Part shown: piece by piece, positions 35,867 through 45,015 of the stretch
Numbering within the stretch: position 1 is the first letter of the stretch
Layout: every line of letters begins with the position of its first letter
NCBI GenBank assembly: GCA_049116495.1
Contig: JAGDYV010000012.1
Span: 1-64,000, forward strand
Reading direction: 5' to 3'
Length of the DNA: 64,000 nt
Source: CAJQQK01 sp049116495
Lineage (GTDB): Bacteria > Pseudomonadota > Alphaproteobacteria > Rhizobiales > Hyphomicrobiaceae
Made by a program: the position numbers and the translations under genes
The notes under the pieces: generated by a model
Told to the model about the DNA's origin: nothing
Seen by the model: the letters and a program-made list of their open reading frames with translations, nothing else
The model's database searches: none

Positions 35867-36003
35867 CTCCTGTCATCGCAAGTCCAATCGCAAAAGTTGC
35901 TGAAAATATCTTCGCTCGACATCCAAGCCCGCTCAAAACCGGCGGCAACGTGCAGGTCGCGAACCTCAATCTACTGCATCGGCTCGACATGCTGCTCAAG
36001 TAA
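35863..36003 (+). CDS. Possible 46-residue protein coupled to the methyltransferase
   Basis: An ATG overlapping the methyltransferase stop (ATGA) opens 46 codons (MTPVIASPIAKVAENIFARH..., ending LNLLHRLDMLLK). The overlap geometry is that of translational coupling. I recognise no family. It may be a real small protein or a remnant of a longer gene. Confidence 0.35.
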   Translation: MTPVIASPIAKVAENIFARHPSPLKTGGNVQVANLNLLHRLDMLLK

Positions 36004-36148
36004 ACGGGCTCAGTCCAATTGGAGAAAGCACCATCATTGCCGCCCGTAGCTGTCACTTCCTCGTGTATGGGCCTCGCATTGCATCGGTCCCTGTCGTGGC
36101 AAAACCTCACGATCATCACCTCTGCGAATACGATGGAAGGTTGAAAAA

Positions 36149-37288
36149 ATGAACCGCGAAGGTTTCATCGTCGGCGTAGACGCCTCGCGCAGCCGATCAG
36201 GCGGTGGGGCCGGGCATATGCGTGGTTTGATGTCCGGTGCCGACCCGCGAGACGCAGGCATCGCACACGTCCACTTCTGGGCCTTCGACAGCCTGCTCGA
36301 TAGCGTCGAAGACCAAGTTTGGCTGACCAAACATCGGGTGGCCGCCACCAACCGCTCGATCATCCACCAGCTCCTTTGGCAATACTTCGAGTTGCCCAAG
36401 CTTTTGCGGGCCAGTGGCTGCCAGGTCATCTTCAACACGGACGCAGGCGCGATCTGCCCTTTTACGCCGTCGGTGACGCTCAGTCAGGACATGCTCCCTT
36501 TCGAACCGGGCGAAATCCAGCGTTACGGCTGGTCGAAGGCGCGTCTACGTTTGGAAATTCTGAAGCGTGTGCAGGCACGCAGCCTCGCCCGGGCCAACTT
36601 GGCGTTATTCCTGACCGCCCACGCGCACAAGACGATTGGCGATCGGGTCGGCGCCTTTCACGCAAGCGCTGTTGTTCCACACGGAATCGACGATTCTTTC
36701 CGCTCTGTCGCTGCAAACCGGCGTCCATGGCCAACCGAAGGCCAGATTAGATGTCTCTATGTCTCTAACGCGGCGCCATACAAACACCAGTGGCACGTCG
36801 TCGACGCGGTCTCACAATTGCGCGCCGATGGCGAGAATCTATCGCTGCGTCTGGTTGGAGGAGGCAAGGGGACCTCACAACAGCGTCTGCAGGCGGCCAT
36901 TGCGCAGCATGACGCCAACGGCGAATTCGTCAAACAAGAACCGTTCGTGGAACACGACAGTATCCCTTCCTACCTTGGCGAAGCCGATCTTTTCATCTTT
37001 GCCTCGAGCTGCGAAAACCTGCCCATAACGTTGCTTGAGGCGATGGCTTCAGGAATCCCAATTTGCTGCTCCAATCGGGGACCAATGCCGGAGGTGCTCG
37101 GTGAAGACGGCATCTACTTTGACCCGGAGGACCCTGCTTCGATAGCCGGCGCAATGCGCATTGCAATCGACAACGAGGCAGCACGGCAGCAAGCGGTAAG
37201 CAGTGCGCTGACACGCTCAGACGGGTTCACCTGGGAACGCTTGTCGCGCGAAACCTGGGCGCTACTCGCCAATGTCGCTCGTCAGTAG
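36149..37288 (+). CDS. Glycosyltransferase, GT1/GT4-like
   Basis: A 379-residue GT-B fold protein. The N-terminal region opens with GVDASRSRSGGGAGHMRGLM, a glycine-rich loop, and the C-terminal donor domain has CLYVSNAAPYKHQWHVVDAV and SSCENLPITLLEAMASGIPI, the GT4 EX7E motif, then GEDGIYFDPEDP. It would add one sugar of the repeat unit. The start at 36149 is after GGAAGGTTGAAAAA. It lies in the same direction as its neighbours, with about 145 non-coding bases before it. Confidence 0.87.
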   Translation: MNREGFIVGVDASRSRSGGGAGHMRGLMSGADPRDAGIAHVHFWAFDSLLDSVEDQVWLTKHRVAATNRSIIHQLLWQYFELPKLLRASGCQVIFNTDAGAICPFTPSVTLSQDMLPFEPGEIQRYGWSKARLRLEILKRVQARSLARANLALFLTAHAHKTIGDRVGAFHASAVVPHGIDDSFRSVAANRRPWPTEGQIRCLYVSNAAPYKHQWHVVDAVSQLRADGENLSLRLVGGGKGTSQQRLQAAIAQHDANGEFVKQEPFVEHDSIPSYLGEADLFIFASSCENLPITLLEAMASGIPICCSNRGPMPEVLGEDGIYFDPEDPASIAGAMRIAIDNEAARQQAVSSALTRSDGFTWERLSRETWALLANVARQ

Positions 37289-37439
37289 TTTATAACTGCC
37301 AAACTTCTACCGAATGGAACGGCTGCCGCAAATCGCAATGTCTTCTGGCGGTCGCACACTGCGGCGTCGATAGATGCCTCGCGCTCCAACGTACGTGTCA
37401 AAACGTGCACCGCCAAGTTCACATCAAGGGGAAGTCGTT

Positions 37440-38378
37440 TTGTCTAAACCGAACCTCCAGCGTCGCGCCCTTGTCTTTGGAGCCGTAGCCGCCGGCCTAG
37501 GTTCCACTGCATCATCGCCTTCGAGTCCTCAGCCTGATTGGGCGCGGGCTGTGCGGAAAGCAACTGTCCCCTATCAGGGCCGTCGCATTCCCCCGCTATA
37601 CGCAGTCGCCTTCATCGATCCTGGAATCCCAAAGCAACAGGGGCAAGAGGCCGCGGTCGCGCGATACCCACTTGCGCTTGTCCCGCAAGACAACCGTCGA
37701 CACTTCCGCAAATGGCGAGACGACGTTAAGGCGCTCAATCCTGATATTGTCCTGCTCGCCTATCAGATGACCATTTTGGAAACGACATCACCCGGGCCCG
37801 GGCATGACGTTCTGCGCGGTGTCAGGAATGCTTGGCGCACCTGGCCTTGGGGCGGCCAGATCCGTGTCGAGGCGAAACGGCGTCGCGTCTTCGACCCTCG
37901 TTCAAGCGAATGGAAGGCGGCATTCTTGAATGCCTGCGCCGCCACGCTAGAATCCTATCCATACGACGGGCTTTTTCTTGATCAATGCAGCGTCTTTTCC
38001 GTCCATCATCCACTTAAAAGCGTTCGCAATGAAATGCTTCAGCATTTGCGTGAAACGCTGCTGGAGCTACGAAAAAGGCATCCGAACAAGATTTTTGTCG
38101 GCAACTCCATCTATTCTCTCCCAGGCCTAAATGGTATAATGAGCGAGGATCGAGAAGAGCATTTCGACGAAGATCTTATCCCTTTCGACGGACAATGGTC
38201 TCCACCAATCAATCTAGGTCTCGTGCTGAGTGCCAATCGCCTGGATGACAAAGTCTTAAAGCGAAAGTTGCATCGTGTTTGTTCGCTCGGAGCATTCTTC
38301 ACCGCGACGCAAAGTTACCAGCATGTGACATGGTCGCCGATCTATGACGAAGTTCTGAAAATCGCTCACGGTGCGTAG
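37440..38378 (+). CDS. Exported glycoside hydrolase-like protein
   Basis: A protein of 312 residues from a TTG at 37440, preceded by AAGGGGAAG at suitable spacing. It then opens with SKPNLQRRALVFGAVAAGLG, a twin-arginine-like signal. The body has PPLYAVAFIDPGIP, YPYDGLFLDQCSVFS and the acidic LDQ and SEDREEH stretches, which suggest a TIM-barrel glycosidase of the putative glycosyl hydrolase type. It may trim or cut the secreted polysaccharide. The frame is open further upstream to 37374. Family assignment is tentative. Confidence 0.55.
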   Translation: MSKPNLQRRALVFGAVAAGLGSTASSPSSPQPDWARAVRKATVPYQGRRIPPLYAVAFIDPGIPKQQGQEAAVARYPLALVPQDNRRHFRKWRDDVKALNPDIVLLAYQMTILETTSPGPGHDVLRGVRNAWRTWPWGGQIRVEAKRRRVFDPRSSEWKAAFLNACAATLESYPYDGLFLDQCSVFSVHHPLKSVRNEMLQHLRETLLELRKRHPNKIFVGNSIYSLPGLNGIMSEDREEHFDEDLIPFDGQWSPPINLGLVLSANRLDDKVLKRKLHRVCSLGAFFTATQSYQHVTWSPIYDEVLKIAHGA

Positions 38379-38623
38379 CAACTTTAGTAGCCACCAAACT
38401 TCAAAGACCAGGGTTTGAAATTGCATGCCGATAGAATTCAGGTCGGCCGGTCGATGATGTGAATTCGTCCGTGAGACCTGACCAAGAAATCAGCAGGCCG
38501 GATCGCGCGTTCGATGACGAAATCAAACACGTAAGCAATCCATCCCAGATTCAATAAAGCTAATTGTCGCCTTGCATCAAACGAGGTGACATACTGAAAA
38601 ATGAACAAAAAAACCGGTCGGTC

Positions 38624-40768
38624 ATGAGACAACTATTACAGAATCTACGCAACGGCGAAACCAAGCTCACCGAAGTGCCTTGCCCGACACTGCCACCAGG
38701 CCATCTGCTGATCCGCACGACGCGCTCACTCATCTCTGCTGGCACAGAGCGAATGCTAGTGGACTTCGGCAAGGCTGGTCTGATCGAGAAAGCCCGTCAG
38801 CAGCCGGAGAAGGTGCGCGAAGTTATTCAAAAGGCACGTACCGATGGCGTGGCTCAAACCATTACAGCCGTCCGGAACAAGCTCGACCACCCTCTCGCGC
38901 TTGGCTACTGCAATGTCGGTCGCGTGCTAGAAGTCGGTCAGGGAGTAACTGACTTTGCGGTAGGAGATCGCGTCGCATCGAACGGGTATCATGCCGAGGT
39001 CGTCGTCGTGCCAACGAACCTTTGTGCGAAGATCCCCGACAAGGTGGATAACAATGCCGCCGCGTTTACGGTTATCGGAGCGATCGCTCTTCAAGGCATT
39101 CGCCTCGTGCAGCCAACGCTTGGCGAGACCGTCGCTGTATCCGGACTTGGCCTCATCGGCCTCGTTACGGTGCAGATCCTCAGGGCTCACGGCTGCCGCG
39201 TCATTGGTCTCGACTTCGATGATGAGCGGCTCGCCCTTGCACGCAGCTATGGCGCCGAGGTTGTGAACCTTGCCGCGGGCGCTGATCCCGTACAGGCAGC
39301 CAAGGCCTACACAGACGGTTACGGCGTCGATGCAGTCATCATAACGGCGGCGACCCGATCCAGTGAGCCGGTGCATCAAGCCGCTCACATGTGTCGCAAG
39401 CGTGGCCGTATCGTATTGGTCGGGATGACCGGTCTTGAGCTATCGCGCGCCGACTTCTTCGAGAAGGAGCTGACGTTTCAAGTTTCATGCTCGTATGGGC
39501 CGGGTCGCTATGACGCGAGCTACGAAAAAGAAGGGCTCGATTACCCAATCGGATTCGTTAGATGGACCGAGCAGCGCAACTTCGGGGCCGTACTCGACAT
39601 GCTGGCCGATGGCAACCTCGATACGGACAGCCTGATTTCCCATCAGTACCCAATTGGCGAAGCCGAGGCCGCTTACACGATTCTGGCCAACGCCGAGCCT
39701 GCACTTGGCATGGTCCTGGAGTATTCCTTGCCAGACGAGAAACCCGATCCGATGCTGCTCAACCGGCGCGTTGGAATCGCGTCTGAGCCCGTCAGCAAGA
39801 CAGCCGGTTCGCGAATTGCCTTCATCGGTTCGGGCAGCTACGCGACCGGCGTTCTGCTACCGGCTTTCAAGAAGGCCGGAGCCAAACTGGTCTCCATCGT
39901 ATCGTCAGGCGGCGTGAGTGGCGTCCATGCCGCGCGAAAGTACGGCGCTGATGCTGCATCAACAGACGCGGATAGTATCATCGCAGATCCTGAAATTGAC
40001 GCGGTCGTGATCACCACGCGACACGACAGCCACGCCCGCTTCGTGCTCGCCGCGATTGCGGCTGGCAAGCAGGTCTTTGTCGAGAAACCGCTGTGCCTTA
40101 CGCACGATGAACTTGACCAAATCACGGCTGCTTATGACGAACGCGCTGCCGCCGGTGACCCACCGATGGTGATGATCGGTTTCAACCGCCGGTTCGCACC
40201 GCATGTTGCCAAAATGAAAAGCATACTCGATGGCCAGAGCGGCCCGAAAGCCATGGTTATGACGGTCAATGCCGGCGCTATCCCGCACGAGCACTGGACG
40301 CAGGACGTTCACGTGGGCGGAGGTCGCATTATCGGCGAGGCGTGCCACTTCATCGATCTGATGCGCTATCTTGCCGGCCGGCCGATTACGACGCACCACA
40401 TCCAGCATATGGATGCAGCGACCGGCGACACCGCAACGATCACGCTCGGTTTCGAAGACGGTTCGACAGGGACCATTCATTACTTCGCAAACGGCAGCAA
40501 AGCCTTTCCGAAAGAACGACTGGAAGTGTTTTCCGGGGGCCGGATACTGCAGCTTGACAACTTTCGGGTGCTACGCGGATACGGCTGGCGAGGCTTCAAG
40601 TCGATGAAGCTGTGGAGCCAGGACAAGGGTCAGCGAGCCTGCGCCCAACGTTTCACTGAAACTCTGGAACATGGTGGCCAACCTCCGATTCCCTTTGACG
40701 AGATCACCGAGGTCACCCGGATTACACTTGCCCTAGCGGAGACGCGAGGCAGCAATCAGTCGGACTAG
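38624..40768 (+). CDS. Bi-domain zinc-type dehydrogenase / Gfo-Idh-MocA oxidoreductase
   Basis: A 714-residue fusion from the ATG at 38624. The N-terminal half is a medium-chain alcohol dehydrogenase-like fold with a nucleotide-binding SGLGLIGLVTVQILRAHGC. The C-terminal half begins IAFIGSGSYATGVLLPAF and carries KQVFVEKPLCLTHDEL, the Gfo/Idh/MocA motif. This fusion is typical beside a heparinase-like gene and a WbuB-like glycosyltransferase, as here. It would oxidise or reduce a sugar or nucleotide sugar. The exact substrate is not known. Confidence 0.87.
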   Translation: MRQLLQNLRNGETKLTEVPCPTLPPGHLLIRTTRSLISAGTERMLVDFGKAGLIEKARQQPEKVREVIQKARTDGVAQTITAVRNKLDHPLALGYCNVGRVLEVGQGVTDFAVGDRVASNGYHAEVVVVPTNLCAKIPDKVDNNAAAFTVIGAIALQGIRLVQPTLGETVAVSGLGLIGLVTVQILRAHGCRVIGLDFDDERLALARSYGAEVVNLAAGADPVQAAKAYTDGYGVDAVIITAATRSSEPVHQAAHMCRKRGRIVLVGMTGLELSRADFFEKELTFQVSCSYGPGRYDASYEKEGLDYPIGFVRWTEQRNFGAVLDMLADGNLDTDSLISHQYPIGEAEAAYTILANAEPALGMVLEYSLPDEKPDPMLLNRRVGIASEPVSKTAGSRIAFIGSGSYATGVLLPAFKKAGAKLVSIVSSGGVSGVHAARKYGADAASTDADSIIADPEIDAVVITTRHDSHARFVLAAIAAGKQVFVEKPLCLTHDELDQITAAYDERAAAGDPPMVMIGFNRRFAPHVAKMKSILDGQSGPKAMVMTVNAGAIPHEHWTQDVHVGGGRIIGEACHFIDLMRYLAGRPITTHHIQHMDAATGDTATITLGFEDGSTGTIHYFANGSKAFPKERLEVFSGGRILQLDNFRVLRGYGWRGFKSMKLWSQDKGQRACAQRFTETLEHGGQPPIPFDEITEVTRITLALAETRGSNQSD

Positions 40769-40891
40769 AGTCGTTCTGCCTCGGCGGGCCCGTGTTGTGA
40801 TTGAGCACGGTGCCAATGCCACCGGAACGTTCGTAACGTTTCAAGCTCGTCCTGCCGGCAGACCGCGGAAACCGAAAACACTGGACTGACT

Positions 40892-42550
40892 ATGCGACCA
40901 GCAGATATCAGCATTGGCAATGCCTTGCGGTTGTTCCATACCGTCCGGCATCTCAAGCCGGCTCAAATCGTCGGCCGCGCGCAGGCGAAGCTACGACGCG
41001 TTGTGCCTGACCCAACGCCTGCGCCAAAAACACGACTCCCACTCGGCCATTGGGTCGCTACCGTCTCGCGCGCCGCCAGCCTAAAACCGGGATTCCAGGT
41101 TCGATTCCTTAACGAGGATGGTGAGATCAAGTCCCGCGCACAATGGAACGACCCCGGCAAAGCAAAACTCTGGCTCTACAATCTGCACTACTTCGATGAT
41201 CTTTGCGCAGGCGACGGCTACAACCGCCGGGGCTTGCAACGTGAGCTCATTGCGCGCTGGATCGAAGAGAACCCACCAGGTGATGGAAACGGCTGGGAGC
41301 CCTATCCAGTTTCATTGCGGATAGTGAACTGGGTCAAGTGGGCTTTGTCCGGCGAAACGCTCGATGCCAAGATGCGCGACAGCCTCGCTATGCAGGTGAG
41401 CTGGCTCACACACCATATCGAGTGGCACCTTCTGGGAAACCATCTCCTCGCGAACGCGAAAGCACTGGTGTTCGCTGGGCTTTACTTTGATGGCCCTGAG
41501 GCAGATCGCTGGCTCGACCAGGGCATCGCGATTTACACCGCGCAGCTGAAAGAACAGATACTCGACGACGGGGCGCACTTCGAGCTGTCGCCGATGTATC
41601 ACGCCATCATTCTTGAAGACCTTCTCGATCTCATAAATTTGTCGAGACACTACGGCAGCCCCAATACCGAAGTGTTTCAAGATTTACCCGACCTGACGCG
41701 GCGGATGCGGTATTGGCTGGCAGCCATGACACATCGTGATGGCAACCTTTCATTCTTCAACGATGCAGCGGTCGGGATCGCAGGAAAACGAGACGACATA
41801 GAAGCTTATGCAATGCGTCTTCAACTTGGTCCCGTAGCAGGCCCGGGTGAGGGCGTCCATCACTTGGCGGCGTCCGGCTATGTCCGTGTCAATTGCGATG
41901 ATATGACCGCAATACTCGATCTGGCGTCCGTCGGCCCGGACTATCTTCCGGGTCACGCGCATGCCGATACGCTGTCATTCGAACTCACGCTCGGCAATGA
42001 GCGATTGATTGTCAACGGGGGTACTTCCACTTATGCCCCAGGCGGACTTCGTGAAGCGGAGCGCGCGACGGCTGCACATAGCACGGTCGAAATCGACGGC
42101 GAGAATTCATCGGAAGTCTGGGCAAGCTTTCGCGTGGCACGGCGCGCGCGGGTTGCAAATGTTGTTATTCAGGATAACGGCAGCGATGTCATGATCACAG
42201 CATCGCACGATGGCTATTCTCGTTTGCCAGGTCGGCCGCTTCATTACCGCACGTGGTACTTCTCACCAGTAGCATTGAAAATGGTCGATCGAATTCTCGG
42301 CGTAAGAGTGCCAGACGCGATTGCACGGTTCCATCTCGGTCATGGCGTTTCGAGCACAATCGAACAAGGTAGCCATCAAGGTGTTCTAACGACCTCATCC
42401 AACAGATCCGTGCATTGGAAGTCGAGCGAACCAGTGGCGATTGATGACGGAAACTGGGCTCGGGAATTCGGTTGCCGTCTACCGACTTCCACGCTGCTGG
42501 CGCCGCTGCGTTCTGGCCGCCTCGACTTCGGGCTGGAGTGGCAGCGCTAG
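40892..42550 (+). CDS. Heparinase II/III family protein
   Basis: A 552-residue protein. The N-terminal (alpha/alpha) toroid part has NPPGDGNGWEPYPVSLRIVNWVKWA and GNHLLANAKALVFAGLYF. The C-terminal beta part has PGHAHADTLSFELTLGNERLIVNGGT, the conserved metal- and Tyr/His-bearing region of heparinase II/III. Family members cleave uronic-acid-containing polymers by beta-elimination; those in polysaccharide loci have unproven roles. There is no obvious signal peptide, so it could act on lipid-linked material in the cytosol. Its stop overlaps the GTG of the next gene. Confidence 0.87.
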   Translation: MRPADISIGNALRLFHTVRHLKPAQIVGRAQAKLRRVVPDPTPAPKTRLPLGHWVATVSRAASLKPGFQVRFLNEDGEIKSRAQWNDPGKAKLWLYNLHYFDDLCAGDGYNRRGLQRELIARWIEENPPGDGNGWEPYPVSLRIVNWVKWALSGETLDAKMRDSLAMQVSWLTHHIEWHLLGNHLLANAKALVFAGLYFDGPEADRWLDQGIAIYTAQLKEQILDDGAHFELSPMYHAIILEDLLDLINLSRHYGSPNTEVFQDLPDLTRRMRYWLAAMTHRDGNLSFFNDAAVGIAGKRDDIEAYAMRLQLGPVAGPGEGVHHLAASGYVRVNCDDMTAILDLASVGPDYLPGHAHADTLSFELTLGNERLIVNGGTSTYAPGGLREAERATAAHSTVEIDGENSSEVWASFRVARRARVANVVIQDNGSDVMITASHDGYSRLPGRPLHYRTWYFSPVALKMVDRILGVRVPDAIARFHLGHGVSSTIEQGSHQGVLTTSSNRSVHWKSSEPVAIDDGNWAREFGCRLPTSTLLAPLRSGRLDFGLEWQR

Positions 42551-43815
42551 TGCACATTCTCTTTCTGACCGACAACTTCCCGCCGGAAGTGAACGCCCCC
42601 GCATCGCGCACTTTCGAGCATTGCCGCGAGTGGGTCAGACTTGGCCACAAGGTCACGGTGATCACATGCGCGCCCAATTTCCCGGCGGGCAAAGTTTATG
42701 AAGGCTACCGCAACCGCTGGCGGTCTCGCGAAATCATCGACGGCATCGACGTCATCCGTGTGTGGACCTACATCACCGCCAACGAGAATTTCCTGAAACG
42801 TACGCTCGACTACGCAAGCTTCATGGCCTCATCGATCCCCGCTGCCATTGGGGTCAAAAACGTCGACATTATCGTCGCAACGTCACCACAGCTTTTCACG
42901 CCGTGCGCCGCTTGGGTCGTCAGTCTTTTTAAGAATCGACCCTACATATTCGAACTACGCGACCTGTGGCCGGAATCGATCCGTGCGGTCGGCGCCATGA
43001 AGAATTCACGAGTTCTCGACGCTCTCGAATCCCTTGAACTCTTTCTTTATCGCCGGGCTGCCCGCATCATAAGTGTTACTCATTCCTTCAAGGAAAACTT
43101 GATCTCGCGCGGCATCGCAAGCGAGAAAATCGATGTCGTTACAAACGGCGTCGACCTATCCCGATTCCAGCCAATGCCTCGCGACGAGACGCTGGCCCGC
43201 AAGTTGGGGCTCGAGGATAAATTCGTCGTCGGTTACATCGGCACCCATGGCATGGCGCACGCACTACAAACGCTATTGCGTGCAGCCGAGCGGCTAAAGA
43301 CCCAGCGCGCGGCACATAACGTCCGCTTTCTCTTTCTTGGCAACGGCGCGGAAAAGGCGACCCTCGAGGCGTGGGCGAAGGAGCACAATCTCGACAATGT
43401 GTTGTTTGTCGACAGCGTCCCGCGCAACGAGGTTGTTCATTACTGGTCGCTGGTCGATGTTTCCGTCATACACCTCAAGCATACGCCGCTTTTTGAGACG
43501 GTGATACCGTCCAAGATGTTCGAATGCATGGCGCTCGGAATCCCGATCCTACACGGCGTTGTCGGTGAGTCGGCACGGCTTATCGAAAGCGAAAGTGCGG
43601 GCATCTGCTTTGAACCCGAAAACGACCTCGAGCTGTCGCACCTGATTCTTGAACTTGTGGAAACACCGGATCAGCTGGACGTGCTCGCCAAGAATGGCCG
43701 CGCCGCTGCAGTCCGCTATGATCGGGCAGCGCTCGCTACCGACATGCTGCAGTCATTGGAAGGCGTTGCGGCGTTAGAAACGGTGGCACGCCCGGCGGCT
43801 GACGAAGCTGTTTAG
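42550..43815 (+). CDS. WbuB-like glycosyltransferase (GT4)
   Basis: A 421-residue protein from the GTG at 42550, which overlaps the previous TAG stop; the first residues HILFLTDNFPPEVNAPASRT match the usual N-terminus of WbuB-type GT4 enzymes. The C-terminal motif is PSKMFECMALGIPILHGVVGE (EX7E-like, with S-K-M-F-E). WbuB transfers FucNAc in E. coli O26; here the donor is not known. It belongs to the triplet with the heparinase-like and bi-domain oxidoreductase genes. Confidence 0.85.
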   Translation: MHILFLTDNFPPEVNAPASRTFEHCREWVRLGHKVTVITCAPNFPAGKVYEGYRNRWRSREIIDGIDVIRVWTYITANENFLKRTLDYASFMASSIPAAIGVKNVDIIVATSPQLFTPCAAWVVSLFKNRPYIFELRDLWPESIRAVGAMKNSRVLDALESLELFLYRRAARIISVTHSFKENLISRGIASEKIDVVTNGVDLSRFQPMPRDETLARKLGLEDKFVVGYIGTHGMAHALQTLLRAAERLKTQRAAHNVRFLFLGNGAEKATLEAWAKEHNLDNVLFVDSVPRNEVVHYWSLVDVSVIHLKHTPLFETVIPSKMFECMALGIPILHGVVGESARLIESESAGICFEPENDLELSHLILELVETPDQLDVLAKNGRAAAVRYDRAALATDMLQSLEGVAALETVARPAADEAV

Positions 43816-43872
43816 GGCGGCCAACCTCTCGCAAACGACCTTATCGATAGATCAATCACAAAGTCGCAAGTC

Positions 43873-45015
43873 ATGACCCAGACTGTCCTCGTCGTCTTCG
43901 GGACCCGTCCGGAAGCAATCAAAATGCTGCCCGTTGCAAAGGCGTTGATGCAATCCGCGGACATCGACTGTCGCATTTGTGTGACCGCACAACACCGGGA
44001 GATGCTCGACCAGGTCCTCCAATTGTTTGCAGTCACGCCGGACTACGACCTCAACATTATGACCCACGCACAGGGGCTTGAGAACGTGACGAGCGCGGTC
44101 CTCGATGGCTTGTCCCAGATTATTGATGAAGTCGCCCCGGATCGCATACTAGTCCACGGTGACACCACGACCACGATGGCCGCGACCCTGGCCGCGTTCT
44201 ACAAGAACGTTCCCGTCGGGCACGTGGAAGCCGGACTGCGCTCAGGCGATATAATGCAACCATGGCCTGAGGAGATGAACCGGCGTGTTACCGATGTCAT
44301 GGCTGATCAGCTTTACGCGCCAACGGCATCTTCGCGCGCCAACCTGCTGAAGGAAGGCGTTGCGGCCAAAAACATCTTCGTGACTGGTAACACCGTCATC
44401 GACGCGCTTTTGCAGATCTCCCAGCGTATCGAAAAAAATCCAGTTGTTGCCAGTCAACTGGCTGATCACTTCGACTTTCTTGATCCCGATCGCGCAATTC
44501 TACTCGTGACGGGTCATCGGCGCGAGAACTTTGGCGCACCATTTTTGAGCCTATGCGAGGCCATTCGGGACCTTGCGTTGCAGCATCCGATTCAGGTCGT
44601 CTATCCGGTTCACCTCAATCCCAATGTTCAATCAGCGGTTCGAAAGGTTCTTTCAGACATCAAGAATGTTCACCTGATCAAACCGCAGGACTATTTGCCG
44701 TTTGTATATCTGATGAAGCGCGCACACGTAATCCTGACAGACAGCGGTGGAATTCAAGAAGAGGCGCCAGCACTCGGCAAACCGGTGTTCGTCATGCGCA
44801 ACGTTACGGAACGCCCCGAAGCCGTTGAGGCCGGAACAGTCAGACTTGTCGGCACCGATCGCGAACAGATCGTTTCGATGGTCAGCGACGTTCTATCTCA
44901 TCCTGCCAGCTACCAATATATGAGCCGGGCGCACAATCCATACGGCGACGGCCACGCGTCACAACGCATCCTCGAGATCCTGCTACATGGCCAAACAAGC
45001 GAGTTTTCAGAATGA
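43873..45015 (+). CDS. wecB: UDP-N-acetylglucosamine 2-epimerase (non-hydrolysing)
   Basis: A 380-residue GT-B-like epimerase. It begins VLVVFGTRPEAIKMLPV and has VGHVEAGLRSGD, NRRVTDVMADQLYAPT, LVTGHRRENFG and LTDSGGIQEEAPALGKPVFVMR, the WecB hallmark motifs. It converts UDP-GlcNAc to UDP-ManNAc. It overlaps the dehydrogenase gene by 4 bases, and the two make UDP-ManNAcA together. Confidence 0.92.
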   Translation: MTQTVLVVFGTRPEAIKMLPVAKALMQSADIDCRICVTAQHREMLDQVLQLFAVTPDYDLNIMTHAQGLENVTSAVLDGLSQIIDEVAPDRILVHGDTTTTMAATLAAFYKNVPVGHVEAGLRSGDIMQPWPEEMNRRVTDVMADQLYAPTASSRANLLKEGVAAKNIFVTGNTVIDALLQISQRIEKNPVVASQLADHFDFLDPDRAILLVTGHRRENFGAPFLSLCEAIRDLALQHPIQVVYPVHLNPNVQSAVRKVLSDIKNVHLIKPQDYLPFVYLMKRAHVILTDSGGIQEEAPALGKPVFVMRNVTERPEAVEAGTVRLVGTDREQIVSMVSDVLSHPASYQYMSRAHNPYGDGHASQRILEILLHGQTSEFSE

